A stretch of DNA of 64,000 nucleotides from Alkalibacter rhizosphaerae (GCF_017352215.1 NZ_CP071444.1:2046001-2110000); one strand, 5' to 3'; shown: positions 26,111 to 35,322, counted from the first letter of the stretch. Program-made: numbers and translations. The notes: a model not told the origin generated them from the sequence alone.

Positions 26111-27358
26111 TTAGTCTACCAAACTGTGAATGAACAGGCCGCTTCTCAATTTTGGCTCGAACCAGGTGGATTTGGGCGGCATCAGAAGGCCCGCATCGGC
26201 AATATCCATCAATTCCTCGATGCTGGTGGGAAACATGGCAAAAGCCACTTTCATATCCGTCTGACAGCGACGTTCCAGTTCATCCAATCCTCGAATTCCC
26301 CCGATGAAGTCGATACGGTGGTCCCGGCGTATGTCTTTGATGCCGAGAAGTCCTTCCAGTACAAATTCTTGAAGAATGGAAACATCCAACCGGGAAACGG
26401 GGTCGTCCTTCAAGTCCACTGCATCGACTAGGGACATGGAATACCAGTTCCCATCCAGATACATTCCCATTTCTCCCTTTTTTGAAGGCCGATGGGGCAC
26501 TGGACCGACTTTATGTACGTGAAAATGGTTTCTTAAGGCAGTGATGAATTCGGACGTTTTCATACCGTTCAAATCCTTCACCACCCGGTTGTAATCCAGG
26601 ATCTTCAGTTGTTCATCCGGGAAAAGAACACTTAAAAAATAGTTGTAGGCCTCTTCACCTGTGTGATCGGGATTTTCACTTCTTCGCTGCAAGCCGACTT
26701 TTACTGCCGAAGCCGTGCGATGGTGTCCGTCTGCAATATAGGTATACGGCACTTGTTGAAAGGAGCGTGTTAAAAATTCCGTCACTTGCGGATCATTCAA
26801 AAGCCACACCTGATGACGAATGCCGTCTTCTGTCTCAAAATCGTTTTCCGGATCGTGATCCACGATCCATTGGTCTATTTTTTCCTGGATGGACGGAATG
26901 GCGCGATAGGTCAGAAATATAGGTCCAGTGTTGGCGTCACAGGCGTCAACATGACGGATCCGATCCATCTCCTTGTCTTCCCGAGTCAGTTCATGGCGCT
27001 TGATGATTCCCTTTTCGTAATCGTCCACCAGGCTGCAACATACCAGTCCCGTTTGTCGACGACCTTCCATGGTCAATGCATAAATGTAGTAGCCGGGTTC
27101 TTCATCTTTTTTCAAGATCTCATCCTGCAGGAAACGATCCAGATTGGCTTTGGCTTTTTCATAAACTGCGGGATCGTAAGGATCCATGTTGTCCGGTAGG
27201 TCGATCTCCGGTTTATCGATGTGCAGAAAAGAATAAGGGTTTCCTTCTGCGGCTTTCGCTGCTTCGTCCCGGTTATAAACATCATAAGGCAGTGCCGCCA
27301 CCTTTGGTGCAAGAGCGGCAGATGGACGAATGGAAGCAAATGGTCTGATGGTTGCCAT
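26111..27358 (-). CDS. DUF1015 family protein
   Basis: A 415-residue protein of the DUF1015 family (PF06245), recognised by the start RPFASIRPS..VAALPYDV, the HELT..DKEMDR motif and YIADGHHRTASA. Members commonly sit next to serA and serC in Clostridia and related bacteria, as here, where it follows serA by 13 bases. The conserved HHR-like motif resembles the Ser/PLP-proximal region of ParB-like serine kinases such as SbnI and SerK, suggesting a serine-metabolism role (inference; not shown for this group). Ribosome binding site GGAGGGAC. Confidence 0.88.
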   Translation of the reverse strand: MATIRPFASIRPSAALAPKVAALPYDVYNRDEAAKAAEGNPYSFLHIDKPEIDLPDNMDPYDPAVYEKAKANLDRFLQDEILKKDEEPGYYIYALTMEGRRQTGLVCCSLVDDYEKGIIKRHELTREDKEMDRIRHVDACDANTGPIFLTYRAIPSIQEKIDQWIVDHDPENDFETEDGIRHQVWLLNDPQVTEFLTRSFQQVPYTYIADGHHRTASAVKVGLQRRSENPDHTGEEAYNYFLSVLFPDEQLKILDYNRVVKDLNGMKTSEFITALRNHFHVHKVGPVPHRPSKKGEMGMYLDGNWYSMSLVDAVDLKDDPVSRLDVSILQEFVLEGLLGIKDIRRDHRIDFIGGIRGLDELERRCQTDMKVAFAMFPTSIEELMDIADAGLLMPPKSTWFEPKLRSGLFIHSLVD

Positions 27359-27371
27359 GGGTCCCTCCTGT

Positions 27372-28544
27372 CTAATTCTCGTTTTTTATGATTCGAACCT
27401 TCAAAACACCAGCAATTTTTTCCAAACGGTCGATGGAATCTAAAGTGACCTTGGAATCTACATCCAACAGGGTGTATGCAAATTCTCCCTTGGATTTGTT
27501 GAGCATGTCTCCGATATTGATGTTGTCCTTAGCCAGGCTGCTGGTGATCTGACCTACCATGTTGGGGATATTTTTATGAGTAATGCCGATCCTTGCCGGA
27601 GTGCTGCTGATCCCCATGTAGCAATCCGGATAGTTGACGCTGTTGACGATGTTTCCGTTTTCCAGGTATTCCTTGATCTCGTGGACGGCCATTCTGGCGC
27701 AATTCTCTTCCGATTCTGCAGTGGAAGCGCCCAGATGGGGAATGCCGATGACATTGTCCAGCTGAAGAAGCTCCTGGTCCGGGAAATCGGTGACGTAGCA
27801 CGCCAGATCACCGGATTCCATGGCGGCCTTGATATTGTCATTGCTGACCAGGGCACCTCTGGCGAAGTTCAACAATCGTAGTCCGGGTTTGGCTTTCTTG
27901 AGTCGTTCTGCATTGATCATATTCTTCGTTTGGTCGATGAGGGGGACGTGCAATGTGATATAGTCGCATTCTCCGATGATCTCGTCCAGACTTAGGGCTC
28001 TTTTCACGTCACAGCTCAAACCCCAGGCGGATTCGACGGACACAAACGGATCATATCCGTAGACTTCCATACCCAAGGACAAGGCCGCATTGGCCACCAG
28101 TACGCCGATGGCACCCAGACCGATGACGCCGATCTTTTTACCAGTCAGTTCCTGTCCTGCAAACTTGGCTTTTTCCTTCTCAATGAGCTTGTCCACTTCC
28201 GGATTGTCCTGTTGCGATTTGGCCCAGTTGATGCCGGAGATCACTTTCCGGGAAGACAAGAGCAATCCCAAAATGACCAGTTCTTTTACGGCATTGGCAT
28301 TGGCGCCGGGTGTGTTGACTACAACCACCCCTTGAGCCGCGTACTCTTCGATGGGGATGTTGTTGACACCGGCCCCTGCACGTCCGATGATCTTGACGCT
28401 TTCCGGCAGTTCCATGTCGTGCATTTTAAAGCTGCGCAGTAAAATGGCATCGGGATTTGGATCTTCGGCTGTAATGATGTAATTTCCACCAAGAAGGGAA
28501 AGCCCTTCCTGGGAAATGTTGTTCAGTGTTTTAACTTTAAACAT
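27372..28544 (-). CDS. serA: D-3-phosphoglycerate dehydrogenase
   Basis: First enzyme of the phosphorylated serine pathway: it oxidises 3-phosphoglycerate with NAD+. The 390-residue protein contains the D-2-hydroxyacid dehydrogenase fold with the NAD motif GLGAIG, the catalytic arginine in LNFARGALV, the glutamate region and the histidine of IPHLGAST, plus a C-terminal ACT domain (about 320-390) that may bind serine. The start at 28544 follows GGAGG; a six-codon longer frame lacks support. It is 14 bases downstream of serC on the same strand. Confidence 0.96.
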   Translation of the reverse strand: MFKVKTLNNISQEGLSLLGGNYIITAEDPNPDAILLRSFKMHDMELPESVKIIGRAGAGVNNIPIEEYAAQGVVVVNTPGANANAVKELVILGLLLSSRKVISGINWAKSQQDNPEVDKLIEKEKAKFAGQELTGKKIGVIGLGAIGVLVANAALSLGMEVYGYDPFVSVESAWGLSCDVKRALSLDEIIGECDYITLHVPLIDQTKNMINAERLKKAKPGLRLLNFARGALVSNDNIKAAMESGDLACYVTDFPDQELLQLDNVIGIPHLGASTAESEENCARMAVHEIKEYLENGNIVNSVNYPDCYMGISSTPARIGITHKNIPNMVGQITSSLAKDNINIGDMLNKSKGEFAYTLLDVDSKVTLDSIDRLEKIAGVLKVRIIKNEN

Positions 28545-28558
28545 GGATGAACCTCCAA

Positions 28559-29650
28559 TCATTTGTTTTTTGCTTCAAATTCCTTCATGAATGCAACCAG
28601 GGTTTCCACGCCTTCCATGGTCATGGCGTTGTAAATGCTGGCGCGCATGCCACCCACGGATCGATGCCCCTTCAAGTTGACCAGGCCCTTTGCCGTGGAC
28701 TCCTTCACAAAAGCCCCATCCAGTTCGTCATTTCCGGTCACGAAAGGAATGTTCATCAACGACCTGTCTTTTTCCTCCACGGTGGCTTTGAACAGGCTGC
28801 TCTCGTCCAGATAGTTGTAAAGCAATGCTGCCTTTTCCTTGTTCGTTTTTTCCATGGCTTCCACACCACCCTGGTTTTTCAACCACCGGAAGATCAGCAT
28901 GGCGATATAGATGGAATAGCAAGGCGGCGTGTTGTAGAGGGAATCCGCGTCCACATGTATTTTATAGTTCAGCATGGTAGGGGTCAGATCCATGGCCTGC
29001 CCTACAAGGTCTTCCCGAATGGCGACCATGGTCAATCCAGATGGTCCCATGTTCTTTTGGGCGCCGGCGTAGATCAATCCAAATTTGTTGATGTCGTATA
29101 CCTCCGACAAAATGTTGGAGGACATGTCGCCGACCAGGGGGACCCCATTGGTGTCCGGCAAAAGATCCGGTGCGAAACGGGTGCCGTAGATGGTGTTGTT
29201 CACAGTGATGTGAAAATAATCCGCATCCTTGGTAAAGCTTGCTGGATCCAATTCCGGGATATAAGAATAGGTTTTGTCTTTGGAACTGGCCAAAACGTTG
29301 ACGTTGCCGTACCGTTTTGCCTCTTTGATGGCTTTGGAAGCCCAAGATCCGGTATCCACATAGTCGGCTTTCCCCGTCTTTGTCATCAGGTTCATGGGAA
29401 TCATGGAAAACTGGGTGGAGGCGCCGCCTTGGAGAAATAGTACCTTGTAGCGGTCATGAATGCCAAGCAAATCTCGAAATAGGGACTCTGCCTCCTGGAT
29501 GATCTCTTCGAAGACTTTTGATCTATGACTCATTTCCATGACGGACATACCACTGCCCTTGTAATTGAGCATATCTTTAGATGCTTCCATCAAGACCGAT
29601 TCCGGCAACGCAGAAGGGCCGGCAGAAAAGTTGTAGACGCGTTGGTTCAT
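28559..29650 (-). CDS. serC: Phosphoserine aminotransferase
   Basis: PLP-dependent class V aminotransferase, 363 residues, making phosphoserine from 3-phosphohydroxypyruvate and glutamate. Motifs are NFSAGPSALPESVL at the start, FLQGGAST for cofactor phosphate binding, and the Schiff-base lysine in AGAQKNMGPSG. First gene of the serC-serA-DUF1015 operon; serB (the phosphatase) is not in the window. Ribosome binding site AAGGAGG precedes the start at 29650. Confidence 0.97.
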   Translation of the reverse strand: MNQRVYNFSAGPSALPESVLMEASKDMLNYKGSGMSVMEMSHRSKVFEEIIQEAESLFRDLLGIHDRYKVLFLQGGASTQFSMIPMNLMTKTGKADYVDTGSWASKAIKEAKRYGNVNVLASSKDKTYSYIPELDPASFTKDADYFHITVNNTIYGTRFAPDLLPDTNGVPLVGDMSSNILSEVYDINKFGLIYAGAQKNMGPSGLTMVAIREDLVGQAMDLTPTMLNYKIHVDADSLYNTPPCYSIYIAMLIFRWLKNQGGVEAMEKTNKEKAALLYNYLDESSLFKATVEEKDRSLMNIPFVTGNDELDGAFVKESTAKGLVNLKGHRSVGGMRASIYNAMTMEGVETLVAFMKEFEAKNK

Positions 29651-29884
29651 GTTTTTTCCTCCTTGTTTTATATTTTAGCTGTGGGACCAGCTTGTAAAAT
29701 CGATTGAATATTCTGACAAGCAAGATCGAAGGGATCTCATGGTTGTACAAGAACGATAGTTATTATAGTATTCTAAATTATTTCACTTGGTTTATCAAGC
29801 AATTTGAAGGTTCCATTGATTTTTAGCGGTTTTTGAAATAGAATAGAAACGTATATATCGGTGGAAATTAGATACACTATACAT

Positions 29885-29906
29885 CATTGATATTAATTTA
29901 TCAATG
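29885..29906. repeat. Perfect 22-bp inverted repeat in the serC / PH-ABC intergenic region
   Basis: CATTGATA-TTAATT-TATCAATG: 8-bp arms around an AT-rich 6-bp centre, 53 bp upstream of the PH-domain gene. It could be an operator. The rest of the 309-base gap 29651-29959 is AT-rich; on the minus strand a possible -10 (TATAAT, complement of 29762-29767) would serve serC. No riboswitch was recognised. Confidence 0.6.
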
Positions 29907-29959
29907 CATTTTTATGAGTTTGTGAAAACTGCACATCGATTACAAAAGGAGGAGTCAAG

Positions 29960-30490
29960 TTGTATCCAGTATCGGTTGATTGGGGCGGAGGTTCGATTTT
30001 CCTGGTTATTTTTGGTGGCCTGTTCATTTACATGGTGGTTCGGATCGTATGGATCCTGCGAAAAAAGGATCGGGTCAAAAAAGACGTGGTGGATGTGGTG
30101 GTCCTGGCTGTGGTTGTTCTGGTCATGGGTGGACTGGTGTTTGGGATCAATGGCTTCAATTCCATTGCATTGAAGGATGGGGAATTGGAGGTCCGCTTTC
30201 TCACAGGATTTAAAAAGGTGGAGATCACTGCAGAAGAGATCTCGGAAGCCCGGATCCTGGACTGGACGGAAGAGTCCGAGTATCGTCCGGCCCGGAGAAC
30301 CATGGGGACGGCTATTGGGGCATTCAGGGAAGGTCGCTTTACCTTGGAGAATGAAGAAAAAGCGTACTTGCTGACCAATTCCAGCCGAGTCGTTTTTCTG
30401 GATACGGCGGAGGGTTGGTTTCTATTGGGGCCTGATGATCTGGATGGCTTTTATGCAGAAATCAACCAGCAAATGAACGGATCAGACTAG
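29960..30490 (+). CDS. Membrane protein with bacterial PH-like domain
   Basis: A 176-residue protein with two transmembrane helices (about residues 12-33 and 45-66) and a C-terminal extracytoplasmic or cytoplasmic beta-rich domain (about 75-170) with GTAIGAFREGRFTLE...YLLTNSSRVVFLDT, the pattern of the bPH_5-type bacterial PH domain. The function is unknown; such proteins often accompany ABC exporters or stress systems. TTG 29960 follows AAAGGAGGAG. It is 13 bases upstream of the ABC ATPase and is probably the first gene of that operon. Confidence 0.72.
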   Translation: MYPVSVDWGGGSIFLVIFGGLFIYMVVRIVWILRKKDRVKKDVVDVVVLAVVVLVMGGLVFGINGFNSIALKDGELEVRFLTGFKKVEITAEEISEARILDWTEESEYRPARRTMGTAIGAFREGRFTLENEEKAYLLTNSSRVVFLDTAEGWFLLGPDDLDGFYAEINQQMNGSD

Positions 30491-30503
30491 AGGGGGAAAA
30501 GAC

Positions 30504-31226
30504 ATGTTGAAAATCGAAAAATTGACAAAATCTTATGGTTCCGGAAAAGTGAAGGCGGTGGATCACATCGACTTTCACGTAAAACCGGGGGAGATCTTTG
30601 GGTTTCTCGGTCCCAACGGAGCCGGCAAGACCACGACCATCAAAATGATCGTGGGTCTTCTCAAACCGGATGAGGGGACCATACGGATCAATGATGTAGA
30701 CAATCAGGAGGATCCTTTGGAGGCAAAGCGTCAGTTCAGTTATGTCCCGGACGATCATGAAATATTCGAAAAGCTGAAGGGGATGGAGTATCTTCATTTC
30801 ATGGCGGATGTATACGGTGTTGGCACGGAGGAACGTAAAGCTGCAATGGAACGCTACTTGAAGCTCTTTGAGATGGAAAAGGCGGCTAACGACCCCATCT
30901 CCAGTTATTCCCATGGTATGAAGCAGAAGATCGTCCTCATAGGTGCCCTCCTTCACGATCCCCAGGTTTTCATACTGGATGAGCCCATGGTTGGATTGGA
31001 TCCAAAGTCTTCCTATAATCTGAAAGAACTGATGAAAGAGCGATGCGCCCAGGGAAAAAGCGTTTTCTTCTCCACACACGTGCTGGAAGTGGCGGAAAAA
31101 CTTTGCGACAGGATCGCCATCATCAACAAGGGCAAGATCATTGCCCAAGGGACCATGGTAGAATTGAAAGGGGACGCCAAGGAGAAGGAAAGTTTGGAGA
31201 AAATATTTCTGGAGTTGACGGAATGA
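30504..31226 (+). CDS. ABC transporter ATP-binding protein
   Basis: A 240-residue ABC-2-type ATPase with Walker A GPNGAGKTT, signature SYSHGMKQK, Walker B VFILDEP and the switch histidine in STHVLEVAE. The glutamine-poor signature (SHGMKQK) is of the drug/bacteriocin-export type. It shares a four-base ATGA overlap with the permease gene. AGGGGG precedes ATG 30504. Substrate unknown. Confidence 0.95.
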   Translation: MLKIEKLTKSYGSGKVKAVDHIDFHVKPGEIFGFLGPNGAGKTTTIKMIVGLLKPDEGTIRINDVDNQEDPLEAKRQFSYVPDDHEIFEKLKGMEYLHFMADVYGVGTEERKAAMERYLKLFEMEKAANDPISSYSHGMKQKIVLIGALLHDPQVFILDEPMVGLDPKSSYNLKELMKERCAQGKSVFFSTHVLEVAEKLCDRIAIINKGKIIAQGTMVELKGDAKEKESLEKIFLELTE

Positions 31227-32881
31227 TGAAAGAGACCTTGTTACTGACAAAAACGTTGTTGAAAGCAAACTTTGGCGTATCCAAACTCATGTATGAGATC
31301 AAAAACGATCCAAAAAAACTGGGGATCCCCCTTTTGATGGTGGTGGTTTTTGCTTCTTTGGCACCGGTCTACATCCTCTATATCAACATGTTGGAGTCCG
31401 TGTATTTGCAGCTCTTTGTGTTGGGACAGGAAGGTACCTTGTTTGCCATGCTCTTTAGCGGGGCTTCCATTGTCGTATTGTTCTTCGGCGTGATCTATGC
31501 CATGTCCACTTTTTACTTTTCGAAAGATTTGGAAAGACTCTTGTATTTGCCGTTGCAGGAGGGAAGTATCGTAGGCGCCAAGTTTTTGAATATGGTGTTT
31601 TACGAATATCTGATCGTCCTGCCCTTGCTCATCCCTGCATTTTTCATCCCATTTCCCGATATGGGCGGGCCCTTGTACGTGGTTTACTTTATTGTGGGCA
31701 TGTTTCTGGTACCGGTCATTCCCTTGGCCATCGGAACCATCCTGGTCATGACCATTATGAAATTTGTCAATGTGGATGGGAAAAAAGACATGTTTCGCAC
31801 CATCAGTTTGTTTTTGTTTTTGTTTGTCATGATCGGGATCCAGGTCCTGGTCAGCCGTACGGCCACCAGCCTGCCGCCAGGAAGCGAAGCGGAATTTTTG
31901 GCAGCACTTTTGCGCGATCAAAACAGTCTGGTGAACATCGTTGGTCGATCCTATCCACCTGCCGTCTGGATCAGTAAAGCACTGTACTTGAAAGAAGCGG
32001 GATCGGGACTTTTCTACTTTGTCTTGTTTGCCGGTTCTTCCCTGATCTTCTTCCTGGCTACCATCCGCATCGGCAAAGCCTTGTATGTCCAGGGTTACTT
32101 CAACAAGGTGGAATCCGTCAAGAAAGTGACAAAAGTGGACTACGAAAAGGGTTTCGATCAAAAGAGCGTCTGGAAAGCCGTGTTCATCAATGATTTTCGC
32201 GTCGTCATGCGGACGCCGGTGTATATGTTCAACTGTGTCAGCATCGTGGTCCTGTTGCCGGTCATTTTGTTTTTGATGCCGGTGATGACGGGAGGAGCGG
32301 AGCTGGGATTTTTGCAGCAGGTCCCCCAGGAGTATCAACCATTCATTGGCTTGGGACTTATTGGCTTGTTCGTATTCATGGCAGGGGTCAACCCAACCCA
32401 ATCTACCACCATATCCAGGGAAGGCAATAGTGCATGGGTGCAGCAGGTCCTGCCCATTTCCAAGCGGGATGCTTTTATCGGGCGGATGGCTTTCCCATTG
32501 GTTCTCCAGGTCTTTTCCATGGTTTTCATTTTGGTTGGGATGGTATTTTTCATGAAACCGGATCCATCCATTCTGTTGATGGCGTTTTTTGGCGGATTTT
32601 TCACGTCCCTGCCCATTTTGGCATTGGGCATTCTGGTGGACACCATTCGGCCCAAATTGGACTGGGATGATCCTCAAAAGGCGGTCAAACAAAATTTCAA
32701 CGTGTTTATCAACATGTTGTTGGGAATAGGTTATGCGGTCTTGCTGGGATTTTTGGTGTACCTGGGCATGGATCGATTGAACTTGGCATGGCAGGCGGCA
32801 ACCATTTTCCTTGTTTTGGTTGGAGTGGTCATGACCTGGGTATTATACGGAGTATACCTGAAAACGGACACGAGGAGGTGA
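31223..32881 (+). CDS. ABC transporter permease
   Basis: A 552-residue integral membrane protein with roughly 12-14 hydrophobic segments. It is the permease partner of the ATPase: its ATG lies inside the ATPase stop codon. It resembles the large bacterial ABC-exporter permeases of Firmicutes, with a cytoplasmic linker after the first half (KVTKVDYEKGFDQKSVWK) preceding a second membrane domain. The long extra 5' frame is inside the ATPase gene and is not translated. Substrate not identifiable. Confidence 0.85.
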   Translation: MMKETLLLTKTLLKANFGVSKLMYEIKNDPKKLGIPLLMVVVFASLAPVYILYINMLESVYLQLFVLGQEGTLFAMLFSGASIVVLFFGVIYAMSTFYFSKDLERLLYLPLQEGSIVGAKFLNMVFYEYLIVLPLLIPAFFIPFPDMGGPLYVVYFIVGMFLVPVIPLAIGTILVMTIMKFVNVDGKKDMFRTISLFLFLFVMIGIQVLVSRTATSLPPGSEAEFLAALLRDQNSLVNIVGRSYPPAVWISKALYLKEAGSGLFYFVLFAGSSLIFFLATIRIGKALYVQGYFNKVESVKKVTKVDYEKGFDQKSVWKAVFINDFRVVMRTPVYMFNCVSIVVLLPVILFLMPVMTGGAELGFLQQVPQEYQPFIGLGLIGLFVFMAGVNPTQSTTISREGNSAWVQQVLPISKRDAFIGRMAFPLVLQVFSMVFILVGMVFFMKPDPSILLMAFFGGFFTSLPILALGILVDTIRPKLDWDDPQKAVKQNFNVFINMLLGIGYAVLLGFLVYLGMDRLNLAWQAATIFLVLVGVVMTWVLYGVYLKTDTRR

Positions 32882-32885
32882 CCGG

Positions 32886-33824
32886 GTGGATGTTGAAAAA
32901 AAGACGTTGATCAAAAATCACAAAACCGGATTATGGCTCTTTGCGTTGATGTTTGTCATGTACCTGATGGGAAATGTTTTGATCGGCATATACCTGTTTG
33001 ACACCATTGGGTTGTATCACCAGCTGATCGATGTACTGATCCCTTGCATCCTCTACTTTATCGCAACAAGACAACCGGTCTTGTCCACGTTGAAATTGAA
33101 CAAGGGATTGAACGGAAAGAACATGTGGAGGATCTTTCAACTGTTTCTGGCCAGCTTTCTCGTCAAATATGGTGTAAATTATTTGGTAGGCGCCATCGGC
33201 AACATCGATTCCGGTGAAGTGACCATGCAGATCTTTGACATGGTCCCTGACTTGCTTACGTTTTTCATCGCCGTAGCGGTGATCCCTGTTGTTTTGGAGG
33301 AAGTCTTTATCCGGGGAGTCATTCTGGATCATTTTCGTGATGTGAACCTCTTGCAGGCTTCGGTGGCGACGGGAGTGCTTTTCGGGATCATGCATGTGGA
33401 CATCGGTCAGTTCGGCTATGCTACCGCTCTGGGGATCGTCATGGCGGCCATCGTGTTGATCACGGGTTCTCTTTGGGCCGGGATCTGGTTCCACTTTCTT
33501 AACAATTTTTTCTCCTTTGCCGTATTGGGAAGCTTGAGAAAACTGGAAGAATGGTATCCGGACCTCTATCAGCTGGAAGATGTATTGGTAGAGGCCCAGC
33601 CGGTGGAACTTGGTTTGGCGGACCGGGTGGTGTTCATAGCTGTGGCATTGTTGGTGCTGTACCTTGGAGTCCGTTTGACGATTCGATACGTGCGCAAAAT
33701 GAAAAGGGAAAACGGATACCAGGATACCCCGAGTCAGGTTGGATGGATCCGGCTCTTTGTGAATTTCCCCATGGGGACCATTTTGTTGATCTACCTGTTT
33801 ATCAACGTATTTTTGAGATATTGA
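32886..33824 (+). CDS. CPBP family intramembrane metalloprotease
   Basis: A 312-residue membrane protein of the CAAX-protease/bacteriocin-processing (Abi/CPBP) family. The three glutamate/histidine motifs are present: EEVFIRG, FGIMHVDIGQF and WFHFLNN, all in or next to transmembrane helices. Members act in protein maturation, bacteriocin self-immunity or signalling. GTG 32886 starts four bases after the permease stop (AGGAGGTG inside the permease end), so it is the last gene of the PH-ABC operon and may process a substrate of that transporter (inference). Confidence 0.88.
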   Translation: MDVEKKTLIKNHKTGLWLFALMFVMYLMGNVLIGIYLFDTIGLYHQLIDVLIPCILYFIATRQPVLSTLKLNKGLNGKNMWRIFQLFLASFLVKYGVNYLVGAIGNIDSGEVTMQIFDMVPDLLTFFIAVAVIPVVLEEVFIRGVILDHFRDVNLLQASVATGVLFGIMHVDIGQFGYATALGIVMAAIVLITGSLWAGIWFHFLNNFFSFAVLGSLRKLEEWYPDLYQLEDVLVEAQPVELGLADRVVFIAVALLVLYLGVRLTIRYVRKMKRENGYQDTPSQVGWIRLFVNFPMGTILLIYLFINVFLRY

Positions 33825-33830
33825 AAGAAG

Positions 33831-33870
33831 AAAAGCGCTGGCCTTTGGGCCAACGCTTTTTTCTTTTTTT
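33831..33870. terminator. Bidirectional terminator between the CPBP gene and the aldo/keto reductase gene
   Basis: AAAAGCG-CTGGCC pairs with GGCCA-ACGCTTTT around TTTG, with T-rich sequence on the plus strand and AAAAG on the other side. Confidence 0.87.
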
Positions 33871-33874
33871 GATG

Positions 33875-35008
33875 TTATGCCAAAGCTTCGTGGCAGGTTT
33901 TCAGGTACTCGATGATGGTCAGGTTTTGCGGGCAAACGGATTCGCACAACCCGCATTCGATGCAGGCGTCCGCCCTGCGGTCGGCCGGAGTCCGGCTGTA
34001 CCCCATTCGGGATCCCTGCAGGTCGTCGTAGATCTTGTAGTTGTTGTAATTGGTGAACACATCCCAGATCTTGATGTTTTGCGGGCAGTCGCTGCAGTAC
34101 TTGCAGGCAGTACAGTCGATCTCGGTTTTCTGGATCAGGTAGGTTCGAACCTCATTGATCAAAGCCGACTCTTCTTCTGTTAGAGCGCCAATGTCAAAAC
34201 GACTGGCGCTATCCAGGTTTTCTACGACCTGGTCCATGGTGGACATGCCGCTTAGGATGATGCCCACTTCCGGTCGATTCCACAAGTATTTGAGAGCCAG
34301 CTGAGCGGGACTCAGTTCCACTCCGTACTTGTCCCAAATGTTCTTCAGCTCGCCCTTGAGGTCAAAGGCAAGTTTACCCCCTTTGATGGGCTCCATGACG
34401 ATGACCGGGATCCCCAACTTATTGGCATATTCCAAACCTTCCAGTCCTGCCTGGAAGTTCTCATCCATGTAGTTGAGTTGGATCTGACAGAAATCGAAGA
34501 CGCCGCTGTCACAGATATTTTTGAAAGTTTCCAGGTTGTCGTGGAAGGAAAAGCCCAGATTTCGCACTTTGCCGTTTTCCTTGACGTTTTTGATAAAATC
34601 AAAAACGTTCATCTCTTGAACGGTATTCCATTTCCACTCGTCCAAACCGTGGAGCATGTAGAAATCGATGTAGTCGGTCTTCAATTTCTTCAGCTGGGTG
34701 TCCAGGATGTCGTAGAAGTTGGTGGTTTCATCCAATCCGAACAAGGGCAGCTTGGTGGCCAGGAACACGTCTTTTCGCTGTCCCGTCTTCTCCAGAAAAT
34801 CACCGACGAAAAGCTCGCTGTTTCCATCGTGGTAAGGCCAGGCCGTATCCAGGTAGTTCACACCGGAATCAATGGCCTTCTGGACCATTTCCGCTGCATA
34901 GTCCGTATCGATCTTGCTGAAATCTCCGTCCAAAATGGGCAATCGCATGCAGCCAAATCCCAATTGGGAGATTTTTAAGTTGTCTTTTCCTATGTTTCGA
35001 TACAACAT
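33875..35008 (-). CDS. Aldo/keto reductase with C-terminal 4Fe-4S domain
   Basis: A 377-residue protein. The N-terminal (beta/alpha)8 barrel has the AKR pattern QLGFGCMRLPI and the catalytic tetrad region YLDTAWPYH (D and Y), and ends near residue 290. A C-terminal ferredoxin-like part carries two cysteine clusters (CTACKYCSDCPQNI and CIECGLCESVCPQNL), predicting iron-sulfur clusters and thus ferredoxin-linked electron transfer, which is common in anaerobes. Substrate unknown. The start at 35008 has AAAGGAGATG upstream; 13 extra upstream codons are ignored. Confidence 0.92.
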   Translation of the reverse strand: MLYRNIGKDNLKISQLGFGCMRLPILDGDFSKIDTDYAAEMVQKAIDSGVNYLDTAWPYHDGNSELFVGDFLEKTGQRKDVFLATKLPLFGLDETTNFYDILDTQLKKLKTDYIDFYMLHGLDEWKWNTVQEMNVFDFIKNVKENGKVRNLGFSFHDNLETFKNICDSGVFDFCQIQLNYMDENFQAGLEGLEYANKLGIPVIVMEPIKGGKLAFDLKGELKNIWDKYGVELSPAQLALKYLWNRPEVGIILSGMSTMDQVVENLDSASRFDIGALTEEESALINEVRTYLIQKTEIDCTACKYCSDCPQNIKIWDVFTNYNNYKIYDDLQGSRMGYSRTPADRRADACIECGLCESVCPQNLTIIEYLKTCHEALA

Positions 35009-35135
35009 GATTTCATCTCCTTTTTTCAAATCAGTTTTCATATACAATATTTATTATACATCAATATGAAAAAAGTTTCCATAATCCTTTGTCATTTGAG
35101 ATGTGAAGGTTGAAGATTGGACGAATTATAATTGT

Positions 35136-35164
35136 AAAAAAAAGAGCCCGACAAAGGCTCTTTA
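35136..35164 (-). terminator. Terminator of tRNA-Ser
   Basis: AAAGAGCC / GGCTCTTT stem with a 7-base loop followed on the minus strand by TTTTT. Confidence 0.85.
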
Positions 35165-35182
35165 AAATTTCTTGAATTATAA

Positions 35183-35273
35183 TGGCGGAGAGAGAGGGAT
35201 TTGAACCCTCGGTACGCTTGTGACGCACACACGCTTTCCAGGCGTGCTCCTTCGGCCGCTCGGACATCTCTCC
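35183..35273 (-). tRNA. tRNA-Ser (anticodon GGA)
   Basis: A 91-nt class II tRNA on the minus strand: acceptor GGAGAGA/TCTCTCC, anticodon stem CACGC/GCGTG with loop CTGGAAA (anticodon GGA), a long variable arm, T-loop TTCAAAT, discriminator G and an encoded CCA. It reads TCC/TCT codons. Confidence 0.96.
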
Positions 35274-35293
35274 ACGTAGGCTTGCAGAATATT

Positions 35294-35322
35294 ATTATAC
35301 AGATGGATATTCCATCTGTCAA
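35294..35322 (-). promoter_or_regulatory. Consensus tRNA-Ser promoter with a palindromic spacer
   Basis: On the minus strand TTGACA (complement of 35317-35322), 17 bp, TATAAT (complement of 35294-35299), a perfect sigma-A match. The spacer contains CAGATGGA-TAT-TCCATCTG (35300-35318), a perfect inverted repeat. Confidence 0.88.

Noticed and set aside
29651-29959. Riboswitch or T-box upstream of serC
   Set aside because: No T-box core (GGGTGGTACC-like) or known riboswitch motif was found on the minus strand in this AT-rich gap.
31241-32692. 483-aa open frame antisense to the ABC permease
   Set aside because: Composition rich in H, Q and D is the mirror of hydrophobic permease codons; no start signal.
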